NCBI GenBank assembly: GCA_905480425.1
Contig: CAJQQG010000043.1
Location: forward strand, 1-61,511
Direction of reading: 5' to 3'
DNA from: an uncultured Flavobacteriaceae bacterium
GTDB taxonomy: Bacteria; Bacteroidota; Bacteroidia; Flavobacteriales; Flavobacteriaceae
Length of the DNA stretch: 61,511 nucleotides
Part shown: piece by piece, positions 7,163-18,702 of the stretch
How the letters are laid out: each line of letters starts with the position of its first letter
Position numbering within the stretch: position 1 is the first letter of the stretch
Position numbers and translations under genes: made by a program
The notes under the pieces: generated by a model
What the model was told of the DNA's origin: nothing
The model's input: the letters and a program-made list of their open reading frames with translations, nothing else
Database searches by the model: none

Positions 7163-7357
7163 ATGCAACTTTTTATATCATACATTAAAGATTCTTTCGA
7201 AGAATTAAAAAACAATGTTTCCTGGACCGAGCGTTCTGAATTACAGCGCTTAGTTGTTGTTGTACTTGTTTTTTCAATTTTGTTTTCCCTTGCAATTTGG
7301 GGAGCAGATACAGTTCTTTCGAGAGTTATTCAATTTTATTTTAACTTGATCGGATAA
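7163..7357 (+). CDS. secE: Preprotein translocase subunit SecE
   Basis: A 64-residue single-span SecE. An amphipathic N-terminal helix with ELKNNVSWTERSELQR (residues 12-27, the SecE signature region) is followed by one transmembrane helix at about 28-46 and a short tail. It clamps SecY in the SecYEG channel. It starts 20 bases after the tRNA and ends 2 bases before nusG, the standard secE-nusG arrangement. Confidence 0.93.
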   Translation: MQLFISYIKDSFEELKNNVSWTERSELQRLVVVVLVFSILFSLAIWGADTVLSRVIQFYFNLIG

Positions 7358-7359
7358 TC

Positions 7360-7914
7360 ATGACAACAACTACTTCAGATAAGAAATGGTACGTAGTTCG
7401 TGCTGTCAGTGGTCAAGAGGCTAAAATCAAAGATTACATTATGTCTGAGGTTTCTCGTTATGGATATGATCATCTTGTGGAAGATATTTTGGTCCCTACG
7501 GAGAAAGTAATCCAAATTCGTAATGGAAAAAAAATAAATAAAGAACGGGTTTATTTTCCAGGATATATTATGGTTAAAGCTAATTTAACAGGAGAGTTAC
7601 CTCACATTATTAAATCAGTAACAAATGTTATTGGTTTTTTAGGAGAGACTAAAGGAGGCGAACCTGTTCCGTTAAGAATTTCAGAAGTAAATAGAATGTT
7701 AGGTAAAGTAGATGAACTTGCCCTTTCCACAGAACATATTTCTATTCCATTTTCACAGGGAGAAAATGTAAAAGTAATTGACGGTCCTTTCAATGGATTC
7801 AATGGAGTGATTGAAAAAGTGAATGAAGAAAAGCGTAAACTTGAGGTAATGGTTAAGATTTTTGGTAGAAAAACACCTTTAGAACTTAGCTATATGCAAG
7901 TTGAGAAAATATAA
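7360..7914 (+). CDS. nusG: Transcription termination/antitermination protein NusG
   Basis: A 184-residue NusG. The NGN domain begins KKWYVVRAVSGQEAKIKDYI and includes VYFPGYIMVKA; the C-terminal KOW domain has VIDGPFNGFNGVIEKVNEEKR. It binds RNA polymerase and couples it to Rho or the ribosome. It follows secE after 2 bases and is co-transcribed with it. Confidence 0.97.
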   Translation: MTTTTSDKKWYVVRAVSGQEAKIKDYIMSEVSRYGYDHLVEDILVPTEKVIQIRNGKKINKERVYFPGYIMVKANLTGELPHIIKSVTNVIGFLGETKGGEPVPLRISEVNRMLGKVDELALSTEHISIPFSQGENVKVIDGPFNGFNGVIEKVNEEKRKLEVMVKIFGRKTPLELSYMQVEKI

Positions 7915-7931
7915 ATGTTACATTAATAAAT

Positions 7932-7971
7932 TGAATTTTGTGTATTTGCTTCCGCCTTACACAATTCGAAA
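7932..7971 (+). promoter_or_regulatory. Imperfect stem-loop in the rplK leader
   Basis: GAATTTTGTGTA pairs imperfectly with TACACAATTC across a loop of about 13 bases, directly ahead of rplK. In other bacteria the rplK-rplA leader carries a site bound by ribosomal protein L1 for feedback control. I see no clear L1-site consensus, so a regulatory role is inference from position; it could also be a weak transcription attenuator. Confidence 0.35.
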
Positions 7972-7983
7972 TTAAACTACATA

Positions 7984-8421
7984 ATGGCAAAAGAAGTAAG
8001 TAAAGTTTTAAAACTACAAGTTCGGGGAGGTGCTGCGAATCCGTCGCCACCGGTTGGACCCGCGCTGGGTGCTGCAGGAGTTAATATCATGGAGTTTTGC
8101 AAACAATTTAATGCAAGAACCCAAGATAAACCAGGTAAAGTATTACCGGTTGCGATTACTGTTTATGTTGACAAATCATTTGAATTTGTTATTAAGACAC
8201 CTCCAGCGGCCGTTCAACTGATGGAAGCAGCCAAAGCTAAAAAAGGTTCTGGAGAACCCAATCGAAATAAAGTGGCTACAGTCACTTGGGATCAAGTTAA
8301 ACTCATTGCTGAGGATAAAATGCCTGATCTTAATGCATTTACCATCGAGTCTGCTATGAAGATGATAGCTGGTACAGCGCGTTCAATGGGTTTTAAAGTT
8401 TCTGGAGAAGCTCCCTTTTAA
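7984..8421 (+). CDS. rplK: 50S ribosomal protein L11
   Basis: A 145-residue L11 that binds the GTPase-associated region of 23S rRNA. The N-terminal domain has [20 protein letters not shown]; the C-terminal RNA-binding domain ends [16 protein letters not shown]. It is followed by rplA after 17 bases, with which it usually forms one unit. Confidence 0.97.
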   Translation: MAKEVSKVLKLQVRGGAANPSPPVGPALGAAGVNIMEFCKQFNARTQDKPGKVLPVAITVYVDKSFEFVIKTPPAAVQLMEAAKAKKGSGEPNRNKVATVTWDQVKLIAEDKMPDLNAFTIESAMKMIAGTARSMGFKVSGEAPF

Positions 8422-8438
8422 TTTATTAATACAAAGCA

Positions 8439-9128
8439 ATGGCTAAATTAACTAAGAAACAAAAGGAGTCTCGTGCTAAATTAGATCCTAAAAATCTATA
8501 CACGCTTAAAGAAGCTTCTGAATTGGTAAAAGAAATTACCACTACAAAATTTGATGCGAGCATTGACTTGGCAATTCGTTTAGGAGTAGATCCTAAAAAA
8601 GCCAATCAAATGGTTCGTGGTGTTGTTACCTTACCGCACGGAACAGGTAAAGACGTCCGCGTTCTTGCACTTGTTACCCCAGATAAAGAAGCAGAGGCTA
8701 AAGAAGCAGGTGCTGATTTTATAGGATTGGATGAATATTTGCAGAAAATCAAAGATGGTTGGACAGACGTTGATGTAATTGTAACTATGCCAAGTGTGAT
8801 GGGAAAATTAGGCCCATTAGGACGCGTATTAGGCCCTCGCGGTTTAATGCCTAATCCTAAAGCTGGAACGGTAACAATGGATATTAAGAAAGCAGTAACT
8901 GATGTAAAAGGCGGTAAGATTGATTTTAAAGTTGATAAAACCGGAATCGTTCATGCTTCCATTGGAAAAGCATCTTTTACAGCTAACAAAATTTACGAGA
9001 ATGCTGATGAACTGTTGAAGACTATTTCAAAATTGAAGCCCTCTACAACCAAAGGATTATATGTAAAAAGCGTTTTCATGTCAAGTACCATGAGCCCGAG
9101 TATATCAATTGACGCCAAAATGGGTTAA
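8439..9128 (+). CDS. rplA: 50S ribosomal protein L1
   Basis: A 229-residue L1, a component of the L1 stalk and often a translational repressor of its own operon. Recognised by [14 protein letters not shown], the [22 protein letters not shown] signature (as a longer run near residues 127-148), and the C-terminal [20 protein letters not shown]. It lies between rplK and rplJ with 17-base gaps on both sides. Confidence 0.97.
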   Translation: MAKLTKKQKESRAKLDPKNLYTLKEASELVKEITTTKFDASIDLAIRLGVDPKKANQMVRGVVTLPHGTGKDVRVLALVTPDKEAEAKEAGADFIGLDEYLQKIKDGWTDVDVIVTMPSVMGKLGPLGRVLGPRGLMPNPKAGTVTMDIKKAVTDVKGGKIDFKVDKTGIVHASIGKASFTANKIYENADELLKTISKLKPSTTKGLYVKSVFMSSTMSPSISIDAKMG

Positions 9129-9145
9129 CGCACTAAATTTAAGCA

Positions 9146-9661
9146 ATGACTAGACAAGAAAAACACGATGCAATAGAAAACCTTAAAGAAGCTTTAGTGA
9201 GTGTTAAAACACTTTATTTAGCAGATATTGAGGGATTAGATGCCAGGCAAACAAACGCGTTAAGACGTGCTTGTTTTAAAGAAAATATCAAATTACAAGT
9301 GGTAAAAAATACACTTCTTGCTAAAGCTATGGAGGCTTCCACCCATGACTTTGGTGAATTGACGGGGATTCTTAAGGGAAACACGTCCTTGATGTTTTCG
9401 GAAACTGGAAATGCACCTGCAAAGGTGATTAAGAACTTTAGAAAAAAGTCAGATCGACCAATTTTAAAAGGTGCCTTCATTGAAGAAGCCATTTATTTAG
9501 GAGATGACCAAATTGACGTACTTGTTGCTATCAAATCTAAAGAAGAGTTGATTGGAGATATTATTATGCTGTTACAATCTCCAACCAAAAATGTTGTTTC
9601 TGCACTTCAATCGGGAGGTGGGAAATTATCTGGAATCCTTACAACGCTTTCAGAACGTTAA
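9146..9661 (+). CDS. rplJ: 50S ribosomal protein L10
   Basis: A 171-residue L10, the base of the L7/L12 stalk. The N-terminal rRNA-binding domain has LRRACFKENIKLQVVKNTL; the C-terminal helix for L7/L12 dimers includes ATKNVVSALQSGGGKL-like text (PTKNVVSALQSGGGKL). It precedes rplL by 65 bases. Confidence 0.96.
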   Translation: MTRQEKHDAIENLKEALVSVKTLYLADIEGLDARQTNALRRACFKENIKLQVVKNTLLAKAMEASTHDFGELTGILKGNTSLMFSETGNAPAKVIKNFRKKSDRPILKGAFIEEAIYLGDDQIDVLVAIKSKEELIGDIIMLLQSPTKNVVSALQSGGGKLSGILTTLSER

Positions 9662-9726
9662 AACCGATATAATTAGTAAGTATTCAATATATAGATATTA
9701 AATTTTAATTAGAAAAATTATTAACA

Positions 9727-10104
9727 ATGGCAGATTTAAAAAAATTCGCAGAACAATTAGTCAATTTGACTGTAAAAGAAGTCAATGAGTTGGCTAATAT
9801 TTTAAAAGACGAATACGGCATAGAGCCTGCAGCAGCTGCAGTAGCTGTTGCAGGACCAGCAGCAGGCGGCGGAGACGCTGGAGCAGAGGAAAAGTCAGAA
9901 TTTGACGTAATCCTTAAAGCAGCAGGTGGTTCAAAACTAGCTGTAGTAAAATTAGTAAAAGAGTTAACAGGTCTTGGGCTTAAAGAAGCAAAAGAACTAG
10001 TTGACGCAGCACCTAGTCCTTTGAAAGAAGGAATTGCTAAGGATGAAGCGGAAGCGCTTAAAAATTCTCTAGAAGAAGCAGGAGCTGAGGTTGAGCTTAA
10101 GTAG
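9727..10104 (+). CDS. rplL: 50S ribosomal protein L7/L12
   Basis: A 125-residue L7/L12. The N-terminal dimerisation helix ([24 protein letters not shown]) leads into an Ala/Gly-rich hinge and a C-terminal domain that binds translation factors ([37 protein letters not shown]). A strong hairpin at 10125-10160 behind it probably lowers transcription into rpoB, as in other bacteria, where stalk protein is needed in excess. Confidence 0.97.
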   Translation: MADLKKFAEQLVNLTVKEVNELANILKDEYGIEPAAAAVAVAGPAAGGGDAGAEEKSEFDVILKAAGGSKLAVVKLVKELTGLGLKEAKELVDAAPSPLKEGIAKDEAEALKNSLEEAGAEVELK

Positions 10105-10124
10105 TCTCAACCATAATCATTAAA

Positions 10125-10166
10125 GGTATAGGTCTTTAGATTTATCTAAAGACCTATACCCTTTTG
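10125..10166 (+). terminator. Strong hairpin between rplL and rpoB, probable attenuator
   Basis: A 17-bp perfect stem: GGTATAGGTCTTTAGAT (10125-10141) with ATCTAAAGACCTATACC (10144-10160), then CTTTTG. The T-tract is short, so partial termination is likely. Position between rplL and rpoB matches the attenuator known from other bacteria; the degree of read-through here is inferred. Confidence 0.75.
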
Positions 10167-10208
10167 TAGTAAGCCCCTTTTGTGTTATGATCATTAAAAA
10201 AAAGTTAG

Positions 10209-13200
10209 ATGCCCAGTAAACAGAGCCAAAGAACAAATTTTTCCGGAGCAAAACATACCCCAATGTACCCGGATTTCCTGGATATTCAGATTAAATCTTT
10301 TCAGGACTTTTTCCAACTAGAGACCAAATCTGACGAACGTAATGAAGAAGGACTTTTCAATACGTTTAAAGAAAATTTTCCAATTACCGATACAAGAAAT
10401 CAATTTGTTTTAGAATTTATTGACTATTTTGTTGATCCTCCGCGATACTCTATTCAAGAATGTATAGAACGTGGTTTAACTTATTCCGTCCCTTTAAAAG
10501 CGCGTTTAAAATTATACTGTACTGATCCTGAACACGAGGATTTTGAAACTATAGTACAAGATGTTTTTTTAGGAACCATACCATATATGACACCAAGTGG
10601 TACTTTTGTGATAAATGGTGCTGAACGAATTGTAGTTTCTCAACTTCACCGTTCACCAGGGGTATTCTTTGGTCAATCTTTCCATGCTAATGGAACTAAA
10701 TTATATTCTGCCCGAGTAATTCCTTTCAAGGGTTCTTGGATAGAATTTGCCACTGATATTAATAGTGTAATGTACGCTTACATCGATCGTAAGAAAAAAC
10801 TACCTGTAACTACACTTTTCAGAGCCATTGGTTTTGAATCTGATCGTGATATTTTAGAAATATTTGATCTTGCAGAAGAAATCAAAGTTTCTAAAACAGG
10901 TCTCAAAAAAGTTTTAGGCAGAAAATTAGCTGCACGTGTTTTAAAAACATGGCATGAAGATTTTGTAGATGAAGATACAGGTGAAGTTATCTCTATTGAA
11001 AGAAATGAAATTATCATTGATCGTGATACTATTTTAGGGAAAGAACATGTTGAAGAAATTCTTGCAGCAAATGTTAAGAATATCTTACTGCATAAAGTCG
11101 ATGCACACTTGTCTGACTATGCAATTATTTACAATACTCTACAAAAAGACCCAACAAATTCAGAAAAAGAAGCCGTTGAACATATTTATCGTCAATTACG
11201 TAATGCAGAACCACCAGATGAGGATACTGCACGTGGGATTATTGATAAGTTATTCTTCTCAGATCAACGTTATAACCTTGGTGAGGTTGGACGTTATAGA
11301 ATGAATAAAAAATTAGGTTTAGATATTGGAATGGATAAGCTAGTTTTAACAAAACTTGACATTATTACTATAATCAAATACTTAATTGAGTTAATCAACT
11401 CAAAAGCAGAGATTGATGATATTGACCACTTATCTAACAGGCGTGTCCGAACAGTTGGAGAACAATTATCTTCTCAATTTGGTGTAGGATTAGCAAGAAT
11501 GGCAAGGACTATTCGTGAACGCATGAACGTTCGTGACAACGAAGTATTTACTCCCATTGACTTGATTAATGCAAAAACACTGTCATCTGTGATTAATAGT
11601 TTCTTTGGAACTAACCAGTTATCACAGTTTATGGATCAAACTAATCCTTTAGCAGAAATAACTCATAAGCGTCGTCTTTCTGCTTTAGGACCTGGAGGCC
11701 TTTCTAGGGAACGTGCAGGATTTGAGGTTAGAGATGTGCATTACACTCACTACGGAAGATTATGCCCTATTGAAACACCTGAAGGACCAAATATTGGACT
11801 AATTTCTTCATTAGGTGTTTTTGCTAAAGTAAATAACCTTGGGTTTATTGAAACTCCATACCGTAAAGTAGAAAATGGTATCATAAATCTTAAGGAAACA
11901 ATTTATTTAAGCGCAGAGGAAGAAGAAAATCAATTAATAACTCAAGCTAATATAAATTTTGATAAGACTGGTAAAATTCTTGATGAAAAAGTAATTGCAA
12001 GAGATCAAGCTGATTTCCCTGTTGTTGGTCCAAATCAAGTAAATTATACTGATGTTGCCCCCAACCAAATAGCTTCTATTTCAGCTTCCCTAATCCCATT
12101 TTTGGAGCATGATGATGCCAATCGAGCATTAATGGGTTCAAACATGATGCGGCAGGCTGTTCCTTTATTACGCCCTGAAGCTCCTATTGTTGGAACTGGT
12201 TTAGAAAAGCAAGTAGCATCAGATTCGCGTGTTTTAATTAATGCTGAGAATGATGGAGTTGTAGAATATGTAGATGCTAATAAAATAACCATAAAATATG
12301 ATTTTTCTGATATAGATAATTTAATCAGCTTTGATGGGGACACCAAATCATACAACTTGATTAAGTTTAGAAAAACAAATCAGGGTACATGTATCAATCT
12401 AAAACCAATTATTAAAAAAGGTGATAGAGTTACAAAAGGACAAGTATTATGTCAAGGGTATGCAACAGAATCTGGTGAACTAGCTTTAGGAAGGAACTTG
12501 AAAGTAGCCTTCATGCCATGGAAGGGATACAACTTTGAGGATGCAATCGTGATTTCAGAAAAAGTAGTACGCCAAGATATTTTCACGTCTATTCATATAG
12601 ATGAATATTCTTTAGATGTTCGCGATACTAAACTTGGTACTGAAGAGCTAACAAATGATATTCCAAATGTTAGCGAAGAAGCAACCAAAGATTTAGATGA
12701 AAACGGAATGATTCGTATTGGTGCTGAAGTGAATCCTGGTGATATTTTAATTGGAAAAATCACTCCAAAAGGAGAGTCAGACCCTACACCAGAAGAAAAA
12801 TTATTACGTGCTATCTTTGGAGATAAAGCGGGAGATGTTAAAGACGCTTCATTAAAAGCACCACCATCATTACGCGGAGTTGTAATTGATAAAAAATTAT
12901 TTACACGTTCTGTAAAAGATAAACGTAAAAGAAACGATGATAAATTAGAATTAGAAACACTAGAAGATTCTTTTGATGATAAATCCGATGCTTTAAAAGC
13001 AGTATTAGTTGAAAAACTTTTTACTGTGGTTAATGGTAAAACATGTCAAGGAGTTCAAAATGATTTAGGTGAAGAGATTTTGCCAAAAGGTAAAAAGTAC
13101 ACACTTAAGCTACTTGCTTCTGTGGAAGACTACACTCACCTTACTAAAGGTTCATGGACAACTACAAAAGATATCAACGATTCGATTGCTAATTTGATAC

Positions 13201-14018
13201 ACAATTATAAAATCAAAGAAAACGATCTTCAAGGAACACTTAGACGTGAAAAATTCACCATAAGTGTTGGAGATGAGTTACCGGCAGGAATTAAAAAATT
13301 AGCTAAAATTTATATTGCTAAAAAAAGAAAACTTAAGGTAGGGGATAAAATGGCGGGACGTCATGGAAACAAAGGTATAGTAGCACGGATCGTACGTGAA
13401 GAAGAAATGCCTTTCTTAGAAGATGGAACTCCTGTTGATATTGTTTTAAACCCACTGGGTGTTCCCTCTCGAATGAATATTGGTCAGATTTATGAAACTG
13501 TATTAGGTTGGGCAGGACAGAACCTTGGAGAGAAGTATGCAACACCAATTTTTGATGGAGCAACCATTGAGCAAATTAATGCATTGACAGAAAAAGGTAA
13601 TGTTCCAAAATATGGACACACTTATTTATACGACGGTGGAACCGGAGAACGTTTTGACCAACCTGCGACAGTAGGAGTAATCTATATGTTAAAATTAGGA
13701 CATATGGTGGATGACAAAATGCACTCTCGTTCTATTGGACCTTATTCATTAATTACGCAACAACCTCTTGGAGGAAAAGCGCAATTTGGAGGACAACGTT
13801 TTGGAGAAATGGAAGTTTGGGCTTTGGAAGCATATGGTGCTTCAAGCACATTACAAGAAATTTTAACAGTTAAATCTGATGATGTTGTTGGAAGAGCAAA
13901 AACATATGAAGCAATAGTCAAAGGGGATTCACTTCCAGAACCTGGATTACCGGAATCCTTTAACGTGCTTATGCATGAACTAAAAGGACTTGGACTCGAC
14001 ATTCGATTGGAAGAATAA
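10209..14018 (+). CDS. rpoB: RNA polymerase beta subunit
   Basis: A 1269-residue RpoB with the full domain order. Landmarks: [16 protein letters not shown], the rifampicin pocket around [63 protein letters not shown], and the C-terminal [19 protein letters not shown]. Length is normal for Bacteroidota. It is followed by rpoC after 24 bases. The hairpin in front of it suggests that expression depends on read-through or on an unseen promoter in 10161-10208. Confidence 0.98.
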   Translation: MPSKQSQRTNFSGAKHTPMYPDFLDIQIKSFQDFFQLETKSDERNEEGLFNTFKENFPITDTRNQFVLEFIDYFVDPPRYSIQECIERGLTYSVPLKARLKLYCTDPEHEDFETIVQDVFLGTIPYMTPSGTFVINGAERIVVSQLHRSPGVFFGQSFHANGTKLYSARVIPFKGSWIEFATDINSVMYAYIDRKKKLPVTTLFRAIGFESDRDILEIFDLAEEIKVSKTGLKKVLGRKLAARVLKTWHEDFVDEDTGEVISIERNEIIIDRDTILGKEHVEEILAANVKNILLHKVDAHLSDYAIIYNTLQKDPTNSEKEAVEHIYRQLRNAEPPDEDTARGIIDKLFFSDQRYNLGEVGRYRMNKKLGLDIGMDKLVLTKLDIITIIKYLIELINSKAEIDDIDHLSNRRVRTVGEQLSSQFGVGLARMARTIRERMNVRDNEVFTPIDLINAKTLSSVINSFFGTNQLSQFMDQTNPLAEITHKRRLSALGPGGLSRERAGFEVRDVHYTHYGRLCPIETPEGPNIGLISSLGVFAKVNNLGFIETPYRKVENGIINLKETIYLSAEEEENQLITQANINFDKTGKILDEKVIARDQADFPVVGPNQVNYTDVAPNQIASISASLIPFLEHDDANRALMGSNMMRQAVPLLRPEAPIVGTGLEKQVASDSRVLINAENDGVVEYVDANKITIKYDFSDIDNLISFDGDTKSYNLIKFRKTNQGTCINLKPIIKKGDRVTKGQVLCQGYATESGELALGRNLKVAFMPWKGYNFEDAIVISEKVVRQDIFTSIHIDEYSLDVRDTKLGTEELTNDIPNVSEEATKDLDENGMIRIGAEVNPGDILIGKITPKGESDPTPEEKLLRAIFGDKAGDVKDASLKAPPSLRGVVIDKKLFTRSVKDKRKRNDDKLELETLEDSFDDKSDALKAVLVEKLFTVVNGKTCQGVQNDLGEEILPKGKKYTLKLLASVEDYTHLTKGSWTTTKDINDSIANLIHNYKIKENDLQGTLRREKFTISVGDELPAGIKKLAKIYIAKKRKLKVGDKMAGRHGNKGIVARIVREEEMPFLEDGTPVDIVLNPLGVPSRMNIGQIYETVLGWAGQNLGEKYATPIFDGATIEQINALTEKGNVPKYGHTYLYDGGTGERFDQPATVGVIYMLKLGHMVDDKMHSRSIGPYSLITQQPLGGKAQFGGQRFGEMEVWALEAYGASSTLQEILTVKSDDVVGRAKTYEAIVKGDSLPEPGLPESFNVLMHELKGLGLDIRLEE

Positions 14019-14042
14019 TTTAATTTAAGACGACATTTAGCC

Positions 14043-17000
14043 ATGGCTAGAAATAACGAAATAATTACCCAAAAAAAATTCAATAAAATTGCAATCGGAT
14101 TAGCTTCTCCTGAAGTCATTCTTGGTAACTCGCGCGGAGAAGTTCTCAAACCTGAAACCATCAATTACCGGACGCACAAGCCAGAACGTGACGGACTATT
14201 CTGTGAGCGTATCTTTGGTCCGGTTAAGGATTTTGAATGTGCTTGTGGAAAATACAAACGTATTCGTTATAAAGGAATTGTTTGTGACCGTTGTGGGGTG
14301 GAAGTAACTGAGAAAAAAGTACGTCGTGACCGAGTAGGGCACATAAATCTTGTAGTTCCTGTAGCTCATATTTGGTATTTCCGTTCGCTCCCTAACAAAA
14401 TAGGATACTTACTAGGATTACCTTCCAAGAAATTAGATATGATTATCTATTATGAGCGTTATGTGGTTATTCAACCTGGAATTGCTAAAAATGAAGAAGG
14501 TGAACCTCTTCAGGTTTTAGACTTCCTTACAGAAGAAGAGTACCTGAACGTAATGGAACAAGTACCACCTGAAAATCAATACAAAGAAGATAGTGATCCA
14601 GATAAATTCATCGCCAAAATGGGTGCTGAATGTTTAATTGAATTACTTTCTCGTATTGATTTAGAGGTATTATCATACGAATTACGTCATAAGGCTAATA
14701 ACGAAACCTCTAAACAACGTAAAACGGAAGCTTTAAAAAGACTCCAAGTTGTAGAAGCTTTTCGTGATGCAAATCAACGAGGCGAAAACCTTCCTCAATG
14801 GATGATTATGAAAGTAATTCCAGTAATTCCACCAGAATTACGCCCATTAGTTCCTCTAGATGGGGGTCGTTTTGCTACTTCAGATTTAAATGATCTTTAT
14901 CGTCGTGTGATTATTAGAAACAACCGTCTTAAAAGATTGGTTGAGATTAAAGCACCTGAGGTAATTCTAAGAAATGAAAAACGAATGTTACAAGAATCAG
15001 TAGATTCTTTATTTGACAATACGCGAAAATCATCAGCTGTAAAAACAGACTCTAACCGACCTTTGAAATCACTTTCAGATTCATTAAAAGGGAAACAGGG
15101 ACGTTTCCGTCAAAACTTATTAGGTAAACGTGTGGATTATTCTGCACGTTCTGTAATTGTCGTTGGACCAGAATTAAAACTATTTGAATGTGGATTGCCA
15201 AAAGATATGGCAGCGGAACTATATAAACCATTCATTATTCGAAAGATTATTGAAAGAGGAATTGTAAAAACGGTTAAATCTGCCAAAAAAATTATAGATC
15301 GTAAAGAACCTGTGGTTTGGGATATCTTAGAAAATGTTTTAAAAGGACACCCGGTTATGTTGAACCGTGCTCCAACATTACACCGCCTTGGTATACAAGC
15401 TTTTCAACCAAAATTAATTGAAGGTAAAGCAATCCAATTACATCCCTTAGTTTGTACTGCTTTTAACGCCGATTTTGATGGGGATCAAATGGCAGTTCAT
15501 TTACCTTTAGGACCAGAAGCTATTTTAGAATGTCAACTTTTAATGTTGGCATCTCACAGTATTTTGAATCCTGCAAATGGTTCACCAGTTACTGTTCCTT
15601 CTCAGGATATGGTATTGGGTCTTTATTACATGACCAAAGCGAGAAAGTCTACTGCTAAGAATAAAGTTAAAGGTGAAGGTTTAATTTTCTATTCTTCAGA
15701 AGAAGTTCACATTGCACTTAATGAAAAACGTATTGATCTTAATGCAATGATTAAAATCAGAGCTAAAAATTTCAATAAAGAAGGAGAATTAGAATATCAA
15801 ATCATCGATACCACAGTTGGGCGTGTTTTGTTTAACGAAGTTGTTCCAGAAAAGGCAGGTTTTTTTAATGTTGTCTTGACTAAGAAAAATCTTAGAGAAA
15901 TTATTGGGGATATATTAAAAGTAACTAGTGTTCCAGAAACTGCTGAATTTTTAGATAAAATTAAAGGAATGGGATATGGTTTTGCCTTTAAGGGTGGTCT
16001 CTCCTTCAGTTTAGGAGATATTATTATTCCTCCAGAGAAAACAAAGATGATCAAAGATGCTAATTCTCAAGTTGATGGAGTTATTGGAAATTATAATATG
16101 GGATTAATCACCAATAATGAACGTTATAATCAGGTAATTGATATTTGGACTTCTACTAATGCTATGTTAACTGAATTAGCTATGAAACGAATTAGCGAAG
16201 ATCAACAAGGATTTAATTCTGTATTCATGATGTTAGATTCTGGGGCTCGTGGATCTAAAGAACAGATTCGTCAGTTAACAGGAATGCGTGGTTTGATGGC
16301 CAAACCTAAAAAATCTAATGTAGGAGGTGGGGAGATTATAGAAAACCCAATTCTTTCTAATTTTAAAGAAGGACTTTCTATTTTAGAATATTTTATTTCA
16401 ACACACGGTGCTCGTAAAGGATTAGCAGATACCGCTCTTAAAACTGCTGATGCAGGTTACTTAACTAGACGTTTACATGATGTTTCTCAAGATGTGATTG
16501 TAAACCTTGAAGACTGTGAGACTTTACGCGGCATAGAAGTAAAACCACTTAAGAAAAACGAAGAAATTGTTGAGTCACTTGGGGAACGTATTTTAGGGCG
16601 TGTAGCGCTTCATGATATTATTGATCCAAGAACAAGCGATGTTTTAGTTGAAGCTGGAGAAGAAATCAAAGATGCGCATGTGAGTCTTGTTGAAAAGACA
16701 CCATTAGAATCTATTGAAGTTCGTTCACCACTTACATGTGCTACGAAACGAGGTATTTGTTCTAAATGTTACGGGCGTAACTTAGCTACAAATAAAATGG
16801 TTCAACGTGGTGAAGCTGTAGGAGTTATTGCTGCTCAGTCGATTGGAGAACCTGGAACTCAATTAACACTTAGAACCTTTCATGTTGGTGGTGTTGCTGG
16901 AAATATTTCTGAAGAAAATAAACTTTTAGCTAAGTTTGAGGGTATTGCAGAAATTGAAGATCTTAAAACAGTTCAAGGCAAAGACGCTGATGGTAATACT

Positions 17001-18344
17001 GCTGAGATTGTAATTTCACGTACTTCAGAAATTAAAATTTTAGATGCTAAAACTAAAAGTGTTTTAAGTACAAAGAATATACCCTATGGTTCTTCTATCC
17101 ATATTAAAAATGGAGAAAAACTAAAACAAGATGCTTTAATTTGTAAATGGGATCCATTTAACGGAGTGATTGTATCAGAGTTTGCTGGTAAAATTATGTT
17201 TGAGAATATTGAACAAGGAATTACCTATCAGGTAGAGATTGATGAACAAACTGGTTTTCAAGAAAAAGTAATTTCCGAATCCAGAAATAAGAAAGTAGTT
17301 CCAACCTTATCTATTGCTGATAAAAAAGGTGTAATACTGCGTTCTTATAACCTTCCTGTTGGAGCACACCTTATCGTAAATGATGGTGATAAAATTGATG
17401 TGGGAAAAATATTAGTTAAAATACCAAGAAAATCTGCCAAATCAGGAGATATTACAGGTGGTTTACCTCGTGTTACAGAATTATTTGAAGCACGGAATCC
17501 TTCTAACCCTGCAGTTGTTTCGGAAATTGATGGAGTAGTTTCTTTTGGTAAAATTAAAAGAGGAAATCGTGAAATCATTGTAGAATCTAAGTTTGGTGAT
17601 ATAAAGAAGTATTTGGTTAAATTGTCAAATCAGATTCTAGTTCAGGAAAATGATTTTGTAAAAGCAGGAATGTCATTGTCTGACGGAGCTATAACTCCTG
17701 CAGATATTTTAAAAATCAAAGGACCTTCAGCTGTTCAGCAGTACTTAGTAAATGAAATTCAAGAAGTATATCGTTTACAAGGAGTGAAAATTAATGATAA
17801 GCACTTTGAGGTAGTAGTTCGTCAAATGATGCGTAAAGTCAGAATCCAAGATCCAGGAGATTCAATTTTCTTAGAGAATCAATTAATTTTCCGTTATGAT
17901 TTTATTACAGAAAACGACAACTTATATGGTATGAAAATTATTGAAGATATTGGTGCTTCTGAGAACTTGAAACAAGGTCAGATTGTTTCGGCACGTCAAT
18001 TACGTGACGAAAATTCTTTACTTAAAAGAGAAGATAAGCAGTTAGTTGTGTCTCGTGATGCATCACCAGCAACAGCTACTCCTGAATTACAAGGAATAAC
18101 AAGAGCTTCACTTCAAACTAAATCTTTTATTTCTGCTGCATCATTTCAGGAAACAACTAAAGTATTGAATGAAGCTGCAGTTAGTGGTAAAGTTGATTTT
18201 CTAGAAGGATTAAAAGAGAATGTAATTGTAGGACATAAAATTCCAGCAGGCACAGGACTTAGATCATATAACGACGTGATAGTTGGATCTAAAGAAGAGT
18301 ACAATAGCCTATTGATTGATAAAGAAGAAGAAATAAGTTTCTAG
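14043..18344 (+). CDS. rpoC: RNA polymerase beta' subunit
   Basis: A 1433-residue RpoC carrying the active site. The zinc-binding module has Cys66, Cys68, Cys81 and Cys84 ([20 protein letters not shown]). The catalytic magnesium loop NADFDGDQM is at 475-483. The second zinc site ([13 protein letters not shown]) and the bridge/trigger-helix text [20 protein letters not shown] are present. It ends 3 bases before a DUF3467 gene. Confidence 0.98.
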   Translation: MARNNEIITQKKFNKIAIGLASPEVILGNSRGEVLKPETINYRTHKPERDGLFCERIFGPVKDFECACGKYKRIRYKGIVCDRCGVEVTEKKVRRDRVGHINLVVPVAHIWYFRSLPNKIGYLLGLPSKKLDMIIYYERYVVIQPGIAKNEEGEPLQVLDFLTEEEYLNVMEQVPPENQYKEDSDPDKFIAKMGAECLIELLSRIDLEVLSYELRHKANNETSKQRKTEALKRLQVVEAFRDANQRGENLPQWMIMKVIPVIPPELRPLVPLDGGRFATSDLNDLYRRVIIRNNRLKRLVEIKAPEVILRNEKRMLQESVDSLFDNTRKSSAVKTDSNRPLKSLSDSLKGKQGRFRQNLLGKRVDYSARSVIVVGPELKLFECGLPKDMAAELYKPFIIRKIIERGIVKTVKSAKKIIDRKEPVVWDILENVLKGHPVMLNRAPTLHRLGIQAFQPKLIEGKAIQLHPLVCTAFNADFDGDQMAVHLPLGPEAILECQLLMLASHSILNPANGSPVTVPSQDMVLGLYYMTKARKSTAKNKVKGEGLIFYSSEEVHIALNEKRIDLNAMIKIRAKNFNKEGELEYQIIDTTVGRVLFNEVVPEKAGFFNVVLTKKNLREIIGDILKVTSVPETAEFLDKIKGMGYGFAFKGGLSFSLGDIIIPPEKTKMIKDANSQVDGVIGNYNMGLITNNERYNQVIDIWTSTNAMLTELAMKRISEDQQGFNSVFMMLDSGARGSKEQIRQLTGMRGLMAKPKKSNVGGGEIIENPILSNFKEGLSILEYFISTHGARKGLADTALKTADAGYLTRRLHDVSQDVIVNLEDCETLRGIEVKPLKKNEEIVESLGERILGRVALHDIIDPRTSDVLVEAGEEIKDAHVSLVEKTPLESIEVRSPLTCATKRGICSKCYGRNLATNKMVQRGEAVGVIAAQSIGEPGTQLTLRTFHVGGVAGNISEENKLLAKFEGIAEIEDLKTVQGKDADGNTAEIVISRTSEIKILDAKTKSVLSTKNIPYGSSIHIKNGEKLKQDALICKWDPFNGVIVSEFAGKIMFENIEQGITYQVEIDEQTGFQEKVISESRNKKVVPTLSIADKKGVILRSYNLPVGAHLIVNDGDKIDVGKILVKIPRKSAKSGDITGGLPRVTELFEARNPSNPAVVSEIDGVVSFGKIKRGNREIIVESKFGDIKKYLVKLSNQILVQENDFVKAGMSLSDGAITPADILKIKGPSAVQQYLVNEIQEVYRLQGVKINDKHFEVVVRQMMRKVRIQDPGDSIFLENQLIFRYDFITENDNLYGMKIIEDIGASENLKQGQIVSARQLRDENSLLKREDKQLVVSRDASPATATPELQGITRASLQTKSFISAASFQETTKVLNEAAVSGKVDFLEGLKENVIVGHKIPAGTGLRSYNDVIVGSKEEYNSLLIDKEEEISF

Positions 18345-18347
18345 ACA

Positions 18348-18662
18348 ATGAGTGATAAAAAAGCTCATAAGGAGCAACAACTTAACATTTCTATTGATGA
18401 AGCTACCTCTGATGGTGTATATTCTAATTTAGCAATCATTAATCATTCAACTTCTGAGTTTATAGTTGATTTTATTACTGTAATGCCCGGATCGCCGAAG
18501 GCAAGAGTTAAATCGCGTGTAATTCTAACCCCTGAACACGCCAAGCGTTTTTTTAAAGCTTTAGGCGATAATATAAAACGTTTTGAAACTACAAACGGTG
18601 ATATCAAAACAAATGAAAATCCTCCAATTCCCCTTAATTTTGGACCTACAGGAGAGGCATAA
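18348..18662 (+). CDS. DUF3467 protein coupled to rpoC
   Basis: A 104-residue protein of the DUF3467 family, with YSNLAIINHSTSEFIVDFITVMPG and the following LTPEHAKRFFKALGDNIKRFE helix. The function is unknown. The fold is predicted as a small alpha-beta protein and no catalytic residues stand out. It begins 3 bases after the rpoC stop and lies before the operon terminator, so it is made together with RNA polymerase. The same arrangement is common in Bacteroidota, which suggests a link to transcription, but that is inference. Confidence 0.85.
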   Translation: MSDKKAHKEQQLNISIDEATSDGVYSNLAIINHSTSEFIVDFITVMPGSPKARVKSRVILTPEHAKRFFKALGDNIKRFETTNGDIKTNENPPIPLNFGPTGEA

Positions 18663-18668
18663 GTTAAA

Positions 18669-18700
18669 AAAAACCGCAATTAGAATTGCGGTTTTTTTTT
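18669..18700. terminator. Bidirectional terminator between rpoC operon and prfC
   Basis: AACCGCAAT (18672-18680) pairs with ATTGCGGTT (18685-18693); an A-run lies on the left and nine T's on the right, so it can serve both the plus-strand operon and the minus-strand prfC. Confidence 0.85.
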
Positions 18701-18702
18701 GT

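Noticed and set aside
13742-14164. Minus-strand ORF of 140 codons
   Set aside because: Antisense across the rpoB-rpoC junction; both subunits are intact, and its composition is that of a shadow frame.
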